Source: Siphonodentalium dalli
Taxonomy: Eukaryota > Mollusca > Scaphopoda > Gadilida > Siphonodentaliidae
Direction: 5' to 3'
NCBI GenBank assembly: GCA_032622095.1
Contig: CP136063.1
Span: 81,507,980-81,571,979, forward strand
DNA: 64,000 nt
The notes beneath the pieces are model-generated. The model had not been told where the DNA came from. It saw nothing but the letters and a program-made list of their open reading frames with translations, and ran no database searches. Positions 12,828 through 25,776 of this stretch are shown here, in pieces (the first letter of the stretch is position 1; each line of letters begins with the position of its first letter). The position numbers were made by a program, and so were the translations under genes.

Positions 12828-15800
12828 GTATAAACCGATTTGTTATGTCATATATATAACTACATGGGCTACTTTGGTCTGAAATAAACCATTATATATA
12901 AAGGATTCACAGTAAACAAGACGATGAAAACAAACAATTGAGGAACGCTGGTGACACTTATTGGTATATTAGCCGATTAACAGATACAAATTTATCAGGT
13001 CATTTACATATTTTAGATTCGGTGAATAATAGCAAAAACGTTGATATTATCGGTGTGTAACTGACAACCTCAAAGCAACAAAGGGATTTTTGGCAGGGCA
13101 CTGATGCATACGATATTATGACAACTCCGTTTGAACTACTGATGATTTAAAAAATTAAGGTCGCTGTATTCAACAAGGTCAATGCAACCAAATTAAGGGT
13201 TTTGTATGACCACAGAGGTTTTCCATATTATACATAGTTAGTATAAAGTATTCACAGTAGATCAGACTGTTAATACAGACAAGAGTGATATTTTTGTGAC
13301 AATTTATGGTCTTCTGGTTGAGAATGAGTATTAGCTTGAGGAATGAGCACGCCCAATTTAATGTCCTCATGCCTATATTACCGGGTTCAGTTATGATAAA
13401 TAACGACAACAATACATTAATAAGTCAAATTAGTAAGTGAATACATTTGCCAAATTGTTTAGTATTCGAGCGGTGAGTCATTAACAAGTCAGGCATGTGT
13501 CTAAATGGAGGAAGAGCAAGCATTGAACTGCTTTAACACCATCTTATATTGTTTGGTTGTGATGAATTACATTATAGTTCTGAATAAATACACACTGTTT
13601 CAACTATTATTGTGTAAGATAATGTTGATACCTATCTGACAAGCTCACAACAAATGTAAGGGCTTTATACAAAGGCACTGAGGTGTTTGATATCATGACA
13701 ACTCCATATAAGCTATTGTTGACAGGGTCAATGAAAACAAATTAAGGGCTTTGTGTGATCGCAATGAGGTTTTCCATATCAAACCTAGTGCATCATGATA
13801 AATGCCATTCCACACGGCGAGATCAATTAAAACAAAAATAAGTGAATAACGAAACAACCATGAGTTCAACCATTCAGAAAGCCGACGTCGCAGAAAACGC
13901 CAAAACTCATTGCCGTGCAGCAAACGCCATGTGTAAGAAACTTAAGGGATACACAGTTGAGAAGACTGTCAGTAGAGACAATTGTGACTATTTACGGTCT
14001 TCTGGTTGATAGTGGGCATTGTTAGCTAGACGAATGAGCACGCCAAGTTGATGTATGCACGCTTATTTTACCGGGTTTACCTTTGATAAATATAAACTTC
14101 TATATACAAAGCTGTGCTCTTGTGTTTTGTGAACGTTCTTTTATATCTAATGATAACTAAAAAGATATACAATATATGCCGAGCACGTCTGCGATAACAT
14201 GATTATGCAACTGATTACACCTCTATTATAGCCATTTGGCAGTGTGAAGATCCAAATTATGATCGCTTGTTTCATCGCGGTCCGGTTCCAGAGACCAACA
14301 TAGGTCTATGAATGTGCTAAACATTCTTGGGAAGACTCTTTTTACCATAGAAAGACTAATGCAAGTGGTCGAATTCAGAAAGTTCTGTTCTAATACGAAT
14401 TGAGATGGTCCATGTGTGTATTGGTTGTCCATCCTACAGTTCCCATTTTAAAAGAGAATCCCAAATATAACCAAGTATTTACTTAATAGTCGTTAACTTT
14501 TATAAAACATATATATTGCCATATTTCAGTAGATTGAAATCCTGCTATTTTCCAACAGGCAAACATGTAGAGTTTGCCTACACTGACTACCAAAATCATG
14601 TTCAGATTACGCATACAATTAATGGTTTACTTTACAGCTTTGTAATAATTAGTCTATCAAACCAGTAATGCCACATCGGCATTCGTGTCCACCAAATACT
14701 TATGTTCCTATTTCTCAGACCTACAATCATCGAGATCGTGAACATCTAACTATATGACTTGTATTGCAGATTCGAATAGGATGCAGAGCCATTATTTTCA
14801 TTCCTTCCGTTATCTTAAATATGGTGATCTATCAATGGCCGTATGTTTCAGATGTGTTATTTGTACTGAAGATTTTGATAATTGGTTTAATCTAAGGGAT
14901 GACATAGAACTGGTCCATAATTTTTCCCCAAATACTCCCGATGCCTACATGGACCATACGCTCTTTGGCAATCCTGGACAATCTTTCCAGTGCTTTGAAG
15001 ACGGTTATAATGTTCAAAATCCAACATATTCCATCCCACTTTTACTGTCATCAAATCACTACCAGTTACTAATTCCGTTTGAATTACACAGAAGTCGGTT
15101 TCTCCAATGTCAAACCCTGATGGTTCCCTATATACCCTCCTCTTGGTAAAATTCTTAGCGAGAAGCATAGACGCAGAGCCAACGGAGTGAGTTATTTCAG
15201 TACAAGAGGGCGGCAACTAATAAGTATGACATGGTGGTGACCATTCATGGTCTTGTAGATTTAGCATGGGTAGGAGAAAATATTTAAAAAAAATCGGAAC
15301 CAATTTTCAGCTAACCTGAAAAATATAGCAGATTCAAAAAGTGGATGCTAGACAAAGTGTGCTATTTATTTTCACCGTCAATACGACGGTGCAGACGAAC
15401 AATTATGACCTGGTGATGACAATTCATTGTCTTCTTGTTAAGACTGAGCATTGTTAAAAATAAAATAAACAATCAGAACCGATTTTCAGGTAACTTGAAC
15501 CCGAAAATAAGAAACCTATATCTGAAAAAGGTAACATTTGTCAACAAATCGCAGATATGGGTATGCTTGGACGAGGAGCCGGTATGGCGCTCTGAAAAGA
15601 AAGAAAAGAGACGAGTCTGACAGTTGAGGTGCACGGTATGATTTGACAACAATTAGTCAAATTTCATGACCCAATTTTCAGGTAACAAGACAAAAGATAA
15701 TAGCCACAGCAATCCTGAGGCCATCGCCGGTATACAAATAAAAAGACTGGCACTTCCAGAGCTTGACTCACTGTGGTCAAACAGGCGCAATGATTGGGTT

Positions 15801-16067
15801 GACAGCGGACACATATTACACGGTATGTGCGATCCACGCAAAACGCCAAATACAGATTACATTGCGCGTCTCCACCCTGAAGCAGTTTGTAGAGCGAGTG
15901 GAATGTATGTGTATGACCGGGTTTCTTCTTTATCAATGTTAATAATAAGAATTTTGTAAATGGTTTTATTGAGATTGTTCCTATCAGAAAACAGCATTTT
16001 AAAGGATATATTTGCTCCAGATATGCTAAAATCAGCATTGTTTAAACATTGGAATAATGTCCTTCAT
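12828..16067 (+). repeat. 3.2-kb tandem unit 5
   Basis: Full copy, very close to units 4 and 6. Insertion ORF 14754-15149, exon-E cassette 15332-15457, 97-codon ORF 15666-15959. Private changes include a G-to-C in the exon-E core (aagacg to acgacg near 15383) and a C-to-A in its end (cagact to aagact near 15440); neither closes the frame. Confidence 0.97.
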
Positions 16068-19000
16068 GTATAAACCGATTTGTTATGTCATATATATAAC
16101 TACATGGGCTACTTTGGTCTGAAATAAACCATTATATATAAAGGATTCACAGTAAACAAGACGATGAAAACAAACAATTGTGGAACGCTGGTGACACTTA
16201 TTGGTATATTAGCCGATTAACAGATACAAATTTCTCAGGTCATTTACATATTTTAGATTCGGTGAATAATAGCAAAAACAACGTTGATATTATCGGTGTG
16301 TAACTGACAACCTCAAAGCAACAAAGGGATTTTTGGCAGGGCACTGATGCATACGATATTATGACAACTCCGTTTGAACTACTGATGATTTAAAATATTA
16401 AGGTCGCTGTATTCAACAAGGTCAATGCAACCAAATTAAGGGTTTTGTATGACCACAGAGGTTTTCCATATTATACATAGTTAGTATAAAGTATTCACAG
16501 TAGATCAGACTGTTAATACAGACAAGAGTGATATTTTTGTGACAATTTATGGTCTTCTGGTTGAGAATGAGTATTAGCTTGAGGAATGAGCACGCCCAAT
16601 TTAATGTCCTCATGCCTATATTACCGGGTTCAGTTATGATAAATAACGACAACAATACATTAATAAGTCAAATTAGTAAGTGAATACATTTGCCAAATTG
16701 TTTAGTATTCGAGCGGTGAGTCATTAACAAGGCAGGCATGTGTCTAAATGGAGGAAGAGCAAGCATTGAACTGCTTTAACACCATCTTATATTGTTTGGT
16801 TGTGATGAATTACATTATAGTTCTGAATAAATACACACTGTTTCAACTATTATTGTGTAAGATAATGTTGATACCGATCTGACAAGCTCACAACAAATGT
16901 AAGGGCTTTATACAAAGGCACTGAGGTGTTTGATATCATGACAACTCCATATAAGCTATTGTTGACAATGTCAATGAAAATAAATTAAGGGCTTTGTGTG
17001 ATCGCAATGAGGTTTTCCATATCAAACCTAGTGCATCATGATAAAGGCCATTCCACACGGCGAGATCAATTAAACAAAAATAAGTGAATAACGAAACAAC
17101 CATGAGTTCAAACATTCAGAAAGCCGTCGTCGCAGAAACGCCAAAACTCATTGCCGTGCAGCAAACGCCATGTGTAAGGAACTTAAGGGATACACAGTTG
17201 AGAAGACTGTCAGTAGAGACAATTGTGACTATTTACGGTCTTCTGGTTGATAGTGGGCATTGTTAGCTAGACGAATGAGCACGCCAAGTTGATCTATGCA
17301 CGCTTATTTTACCGGGTTTACTTTTGATAAATATAAACTTCTATATACAAAGCTGTGCTCTTGTGTTTTGTGAACGTTCTTTTATATCTAATGATAACTA
17401 AAAGGATATACAATATATGCCGAGCACGTCTGCGATAACATGATTATGCAACTGATTACACCTCTATTATAGCCATTTGGCAGTGTGAAGATCCAAATTA
17501 TGATCGCTTGTTTCATCGCGGTCCGGTTCCAGAGACCAACATAGGTCTATGAATATGCTAAACATTCTTGGGAAGACTCTTTTTACCATAGAAAGACTAA
17601 TGCAAGTGGTCGAATTCAGAAAGTTCTGTTCTAATACGAATTGAGATGGTCCATGTGTGTATTGGTTGTCCATCCTACAGTTCCCATTTTAAAAGAGAAT
17701 CCCAAATATAACCAAGTATTTACTTAATAGTCGTTAACTTTTATAAAACATATATATTGCCATATTTCAGTAGATTGAAATCCTGCTATTTTCCAACAGG
17801 CAAACATGTAGAGTTTGCCTACACTGATTACCAAAATCATGTTCAGATTACGCATACAATTAATGGTTTACTTTACAGCTTTGTAATAATTAGTCTATCA
17901 AACCAGTAATGCCACATCGGCATTCGTGTCCACCAAATACTTATGTTCCTATTTCTCAGACCTACAATCATCGAGATCGTGAACATCTAACTATATGACT
18001 TGTATTGCAGATTCGAATAGGATGCAGAGCCATTATTTTCATTCCTTCCGTTATCTTAAATATGGTGATCTATCAATGGCCGTATGTTTCAGATGTGTTA
18101 TTTGTACTGAAGATTTTGATAATTGGTTTAATCTAAGGGATGACATAGAACTGGTCCATAATTTTTCCCCAAATACTCCCGATGCCTACATGGACCATAT
18201 GCTCGTTGGCAATCCTGGACAATCTTTCCAGTGCTTTGAAGACGGTTATAATGTTCAAAATCCAACATATTCCATCCCACTTTTACTGTCATCAAATCAC
18301 TACCAGTTACTAATTCCGTTTGAATTACACAGAAGTCGGTTTCTCCAATGTCAAACCCTGATGGTTCCCTATATACCCTCCTCTTGGTAAAATTCTTAGC
18401 GAGAAGCATAGACGCAGAGCCAACGGAGTGAGTTATTTCAGTACAAGAGGGCGGCAACTAATAAGTATGACATGGTGGTGACCATTCATGGTCTTGTAGA
18501 CTTAGCATGGGTAGGAGAAAATATTAAAAAAAAATCGGAACCAATTTTCAGCTAACCTGAAAAATATAGCAGATTCAAAAAGTGGATGCTAGACAAAGTG
18601 TGCTATTTATTTTCACCGTCAATAAGACGGTGCAGACGAACAATTATGACCTGGTGATGACAATTCATTGTCTTCTTGTTCAGACTGAGCATTGTTAAAA
18701 ATAAAATAAACAATCAGAACCGATTTTCAGGTAACTTGAACCCGAAAATAAGAAACCTATATCTGAAAAAGGTAACATTTGTCAACAAATCGCAGATATG
18801 GGTATGCTTGGACGAGGAGCCGGTATGGCGCTCTGAAAAGAAAGAAAAGAGACGAGTCTGACAGTTGAGGTGCACGGTATGATTTGACAACAATTAGTCA
18901 AATTTCATGACCCAATTTTCAGGTAACAAGACAAAAGATAATAGCCACAGCAATCCTGAGGCCATCGCCGGTATACAAATAAAAAGACTGGCACTTCCAG

Positions 19001-19308
19001 AGCTTGACTCACTGTGGTCAAACAGGCGCAATGATTGGGTTGACAGCGGACACATATTACACGGTATGTGCGATCCACGCAAAACGCCAAATACAGATTA
19101 CATTGCGCGTCTCCACCCTGAAGCAGTTTGTAGAGCGAGTGGAATGTATGTGTATGACCGGGTTTCTTCTTTATCAATGTTAATAATACGAATTTTGTAA
19201 ATGGTTTTATTGAGATTGTTCCTATCAGAAAACAGCATTTTAAAGGATATATTTGCTCCAGATATGCTAAAATCAGCATTGTTTAAACATTGGAATAATG
19301 TCCTTCAT
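16068..19308 (+). repeat. 3.2-kb tandem unit 6
   Basis: Full copy. Insertion ORF 17995-18390, exon-E cassette 18573-18698, 97-codon ORF 18907-19200. In this unit cassette C lies in an open 60-codon frame (17084-17266) that ends in VTIYGLLVDSGHC-stop, so the cassette's original frame can be read further upstream here than in the other units. Confidence 0.97.
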
Positions 19309-22300
19309 GTATAAACCGATTTGTTATGTCATATATATAACTACATGGGCTACTTTGGTCTGAAATAAACCATTATATATAAAGGATTCACAGTAAACAA
19401 GACGATGAAAACAAACAATTGTGGAACGCTGGTGACACTTATTGGTATATTAGCCGATTAACAGATACAAATTTCTCAGGTCATTTACATATTTTAGATT
19501 CGGTGAATAATAGCAAAAACAACGTTGATATTATCGGTGTGTAACTGACAACCTCAAAGCAACAAAGGGATTTTTGGCAGGGCACTGATGCATACGATAT
19601 TATGACAACTCCGTTTGAACTACTGATGATTTAAAAAATTAAGGTCGCTGTATTCAACAAGGTCAATGCAACCAAATTAAGGGTTTTGTATGACCACAGA
19701 GGTTTTCCATATTATACATAGTTAGTATAAAGTATTCACAGTAGATCAGACTGTTAATACAGACAAGAGTGATATTTTTGTGACAATTTATGGTCTTCTG
19801 GTTGAGAATGAGTATTAGCTTGAGGAATGAGCACGCCCAATTTAATGTCCTCATGCCTATATTACCGGGTTCAGTTATGATAAATAACGACAACAATACA
19901 TTAATAAGTCAAATTAGTAAGTGAATACATTTGCCAAATTGTTTAGTATTCGAGCGGTGAGTCATTAACAAGTCAGGCATGTGTCTAAATGGAGGAAGAG
20001 CAAGCATTGAACTGCTTTAACACCATCTTATATTGTTTGGTTGTGATGAATTACATTATAGTTCTGAATAAATACACACTGTTTCAACTATTATTGTGTA
20101 AGATAATGTTGATACCTATCTGACAAGCTCACAACAAATGTAAGGGCTTTATACAAAGGCACTGAGGTGTTTGATATCATGACAACTCCATATAAGCTAT
20201 TGTTGACAGGGTCAATGAAAACAAATTAAGGGCTTTGTGTGATCGCAATGAGGTTTTCCATATCAAACCTAGTGCATCATGATAAATGCCATTCCACACG
20301 GCGAGATCAATTAAAACAAAAATAAGTGAATAACGAAACAACCATGAGTTCAAACATTCAGAAAGCCGTCGTCGCAGAAACGCCAAAACTCATTGCCGTG
20401 CAACAAACGCCATGTGTAAGGAACTTAAGGGATACACAGTTGAGAAGACTGTCAATAGACAATTGTGACTATTTACGGTCTTCTTGTTGATAGTGGGCAT
20501 TATTAACTAGATGAATGAGCACGCCAAGTTGATGTATGCACGCTTATTTTACCGGGTTCACTTTTGATAAATATAAACTTCTATATACAAAGCTGTGCTC
20601 TTGTGTTTTGTGAACGTTCTTTTATATCTAATGATAACTAAAAAGATATACAATATATGCCGAGCACGTCTGCGATAACATGATTATGCAACTGATTACA
20701 CCTCTAGTATAGCCATTTGGCAGTGTGAAGATCCAAATTATGATCACTTGTTTCATCGCGGTCCGGTTCCAGAGACCAACATAGGTCTATGAATATGCTA
20801 AACATTCTTGGGAAGACTCTTTTTACCATAGAAAGACTAATGCAAGTGGTCGAATTCAGAAAGTTCTGTTCTAATACGAATTGAGATGGTCCATGTGTGT
20901 ATTGGTTGTCCACCCTACAGTTCCCATTTTAAAAGAGAATCCCAAATATAACCAAGTATTTACTTAATACTCGTTAACTTTTATAAAACATATATATTGC
21001 CATATTTCAGTAGATTGAAATCCTGCTATTTTCCAACAGGCAAACGTGTAGAGTTGGCCTACACTGATTACCAAAATCATGTTCAGATTACGCATCCAAT
21101 TAATGGTTTACTTTACAGCTTTGTAATAATTAATCTATCAAACCAGTAATGCCACATCGGCATTCGTGTCCACCAAATACTTATGTTCCTATTTCTCCGA
21201 CCTACAATCATCGAGATCGTGAACATCGAACTATATGACTTGTATTGCAGATTCGAATAGGATGCAGAGCCATTATTTTCATTCCTTCCGTTATCTTAAA
21301 TATGGTGATCTATCAATGGCCGTATGTTTCAGATGTGTTATTTGTACTGAAGATTTTGATAATTGGCTTAATCTAAGGGATGACATAGAACTGGTCCATA
21401 ATTTTTCCCCAAATACTCCCGATGCCTACATGGACCATATGCTCTTTGGCAATCCTGGACAATCTTTCCAGTGCTTTGAAGACGGTTATAATGTTCAAAA
21501 TCCAACATATTCCATCCCACTTTTACTGTCATCAAATCATTACCAGTTACTAATTCCGTTTGAATTATACAGAAGTCGGTTTCTCCAATGTCAAACCCTG
21601 ATGGTTCCCTATATACCCTCCTCTTGGTAAAATTCTTAGCGAGAAGCATAGACGCAGAGCCAACGGAGTGAGTTATTTCAGTACAAGAGGGCGGCAACTA
21701 ATAAGTATGACATGGTGGTGACCATTCATGGTCTTGTAGACTTAGCATGGGTAGAAGAAAATATTTTTTAAAAATCGGAACCAATTTTCAGCTAACCTGA
21801 AAAATATAGCAGATTCAAAAAGTGGATGCCAGACAAAGTGTGCTATTTAGTTTCACCGTCAATAAGACGGTGCAGACGAAAAATTATGACCTGGTGATGA
21901 CAATTCATTGTCTTCTTGTTCAGACTGAGCATTGTTAAAAATAAAATAAACAATCAGAACCGATTTTCAGGTAACTTGAACCCGAAAATCTATATCTGAA
22001 AAAGGTAACATTTGTCAACAAATCGCAGATATGGGTATGCTTGGACGAGGAGCCGGTATGGCGCTCTGAAAAGAAAGAAAAGAGACGAGTCTGACAGTTG
22101 AGATGCACGGTATGATTTGACAACAATTAGTCAAATTTCATGACCCAATTTTCAGGTAACAAGACAAAAGATAATAGCCACAGCAATCCTGAGGCCATCG
22201 CCGGTATACAAATAAAAAGACTGGCACTTCCAGAGCTTGACTCACTGTGGTCAAACAGGCGCAATGATTGGGTTGTCAGCGGACACATATTACACGGTAT

Positions 22301-22541
22301 GTGCGATCCACGCAAAACGCCAAATACAGATTACATTGCGCGTCTCCACCCTGAAGCAGTTTGTAGAACGAGTGGAATGTATGTGTATGACCGGGTTTCT
22401 TCTTTATCAATGTTAATAATAAGAATTTTGTAAATGGTTTTATTGAGATTGTTCCTATCAGAAAACAGCATTTTAAAGGATATATTTGCTCCAGATATGC
22501 TAAAATCAGCATTGTTTAAACATTGGAATAATGTCCTTCAT
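19309..22541 (+). repeat. 3.2-kb tandem unit 7
   Basis: Full copy and a visible mosaic: the left half resembles units 5/6, while the single CTATATCTG near 21990 matches unit 1. Insertion ORF 21235-21630, exon-E cassette 21813-21938, 97-codon ORF 22140-22433. Confidence 0.97.
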
Positions 22542-25500
22542 GTATAAACCGATTTGTTATGTCATATATATAACTACATGGGCTACTTTGGTCTGAAATA
22601 AACCATGATATATAAAGGATTCACAGTAAACAAGACGATGAAAACAAACAATTGTGGAACGCTGGTGACACTTATTGGTATATTAGCCGATTAACAGATA
22701 TAAATTTCTCAGGTCATTTACATATTTTAGATTCGGTGAATAATAGCAAACACAACGTTGATATTATCGGTGTGTAACTGACAACCTCAAAGCAACAAAG
22801 GGATTTTTGGCAGGGCACTGATGAATACGATATTATGACAACTCCGTTTGAACTACTAATGATTTAAAAAAATTAAGGTCGCTGTATTCAACAAGGTCAA
22901 TGCAACCAAATTAAGGGTTTTGTATGACCACAGAGGTTTTCCATATTATACATAGTTAGTATAAAGTATTCACAGTAGATAAGACTGTTAATACAGACAA
23001 GAGTGATATTTTTGTGACAATTTATGGTCTTCTGGTTGAGAATGAGTATTAGCTTGAGGAATGAGCACGCCATATTTAATGTCCTCATGCCTATATTACC
23101 GGGTTCAGTTATGATAAATAACGACAACAATACATTAATAAGTCAAATTAGTAAGTGAATACATTTGCCAAATTGTTTAGTATTCGAGCGGTGAGTCATT
23201 AACAAGGCAGGCATGTGTCTAAATGGAGGAAGAGCAAGCATTGAACTGCTTTAACACCATCATATATTGTTTGGTTGTGATGAATTACATTATAGTTCTG
23301 AATAAATACACACTGTTTCAACTATTATTGTGTAAGATAATGTCGATACCTATCTGACAAGCTCACAACAAATGTAAGGGCTTTATACAAAGGCACTGAG
23401 GTGTTTGATATCATGACAACTCCATATGAGCTATTGTTGAAAGGGTCAAAGAAAACAAATTAAGGGCTTTGTGTGATCGCAATGAGGTTTTCCATATCAG
23501 ACCTAGTGCATCATGATAAAGGCCATTCCACACGGCGAGATCAATTAAAACAAAAATAAGTGAATAACGAAACAACCATGAGTTCAAACATTCAGAAAGC
23601 CGACGTCGCAGAAAACGCCATAACTCATTGCCGTGCAGCAAACGCCATGTGTAAGGAACTTAAGGGATACACAGTTAAGAAGACTGTCAATAGAGACAAT
23701 TGTGACATGAGTGACTATTTACGGTCTTCTAGTTGATAGTGGTCATTATTAGCCAGATGAATGAGCACGCCAAGTTGATGTATGCACGCTTATTTTACCG
23801 GGTTTACTTTTGATAAATATAAACTTCTATATACAAAGCTGTGCTCTTGTGTTTTGTGAACGTTCTTTTATATCCAATGATAACTAAAAGATATACAATA
23901 TATGCCGAGCACGTCTGCGATAACATGATTATGCAACTGATTACACCTCTATTATAGCCATGTGGCAGTGTGAAGATCCAAATTATGATCGCTCGTTTCA
24001 TCGCGGTCCGGTTCCAGAGACCAACATAGGTCTATGAATATGCTAAACATTCTTGGGAAGACTCTTTTTTACCATAGAAAGACTAATGCAAGTGGTCGAA
24101 TTCAGAAAGTTCTGTTCTAATACGAATTGAGATGGTCCATCCTACAGTTCCCATTTTAAAAGAGAATCCCAAATATAACCAAGTATTTACTTAATACTCG
24201 TTAACTTTTATAAAACATATATATTGCCATATTTCAGTAGATTGAAATCCTGCTATTTTCCAACAGGCAAACAAATGTAGAGTTTGCCTACACTGATTAC
24301 CAAAATCATGTTCAGATTACGCATCCAATTAATGGTTTACTTTACAGCTTTGTAATAATTAGTCTATCAAACCAGTAATGCCACATCGGCATTCGTGTCC
24401 ACCAAATACTTATGTTCCTATTTCTCAGACCTACAATCATCGAGATCGTGAACATCTAACTATATGACTTGTATTGCAGATTCGAATAGGATGCAGAGCC
24501 ATTATTTTCATTCCTTCCGTTATCTTAAATATGGTGATCTATCAATGGCCGTATGTTTCAGATGTGTTATTTGTACTGAAGATTTTGATAATTGGTTTAA
24601 TCTAAGGGATGACATAGAACTGGTCCATAATTTTTCCCCAAATACTCCCGATGCCTACATGGACCATATGCTCTTTGGCAATCCTGGACAATCTTTCCAG
24701 TGCTTTGAAGACGGTTATAATGTTCAAAATCCAACATATTCCATCCCACTTTTACTGTCATCAAATCATTACCAGTTACTAATTCCGTTTTAATTATACA
24801 GAAGTCGGTTTCTCCAATGTCAAATCCTGATGGTTCCCTATATACCCTCCTCTTGGTAAAATTATTAGCGAGAATCATAGACGCAGAGCCACCGGAGTGA
24901 GTTATTTCAGTACAAGAGGGCGGCAACTAATAAGTATGACATGGTGGTGACCATTCATGGTCTTGTAGACTTAGCATGGGTAGGAGAAAATATTAAAACA
25001 AAATCGGAACCAATTTTCAGCTAACCTGAAAAATATAGCAGATTCAAAAAGTGGATGCTAGACAAAGTGTGCTATTTAGTTTCACCGTCAATAAGACGGT
25101 GCAGACGAAAAATTATGACCTGGTGATGACAATTCATTGTCTTCTTGTTCAGACTGAGCATTGTTAAAAAATAAAATAAACAATCAGAACCGATTTTCAG
25201 GTAACTTGAACCCGAAAATCTATATCTGAAAAACCTATATCTGAAAAAGGTAACACTTGTCAGCAAATCGCAGATATGGGTACGCTTGGACGAGGAGCCG
25301 GTATGGCGCTCTGAAAAGAAATAAAAGAGACGAGTCTGACAGTTGAGATGCACGGTATGATTTGACAACAATTAGTCAAATTTCATGACCCAATTTTCAG
25401 GTAACAAGACAAAAAATAATAGCCACAGCAATCCTGAGGCCATCGCCGGTATACAAATAAAAAGACTGGCACTTCCAGAGCTTGACTCACTGTGGTCAAA

Positions 25501-25776
25501 CAGGCGCAATGATTGGGTTGTCAGCGGACACATATTACACGGTATGTGCGATCCACGCAAAACGCCAAATACAGATTACATTGCGTGTCTCCACCCTGAA
25601 GCAGTTTGTAGAGCGAGTGGAACGTATACGTATGACCGGGTTTCTTCTTTATCAATGTTAATAATAAGAATTTTGTAAATGGTTTTATTGAGATTGTTCC
25701 TTTCAGAAAACAGCATTTTAAAGGATATATTTGCTCCAGATATGCTAAAATCAGCATTGTTTAAACATTGGAATAA
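22542..25776 (+). repeat. 3.2-kb tandem unit 8
   Basis: Full copy. It shares with unit 3 the 19-bp deletion (near 24140) and several neighbouring substitutions, and with units 2 and 3 the doubled CTATATCTG. The insertion ORF is cut by a stop at about 24791 (open 24464-24793). Exon-E cassette 25042-25167 and 97-codon ORF 25385-25678 are open. Confidence 0.97.
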
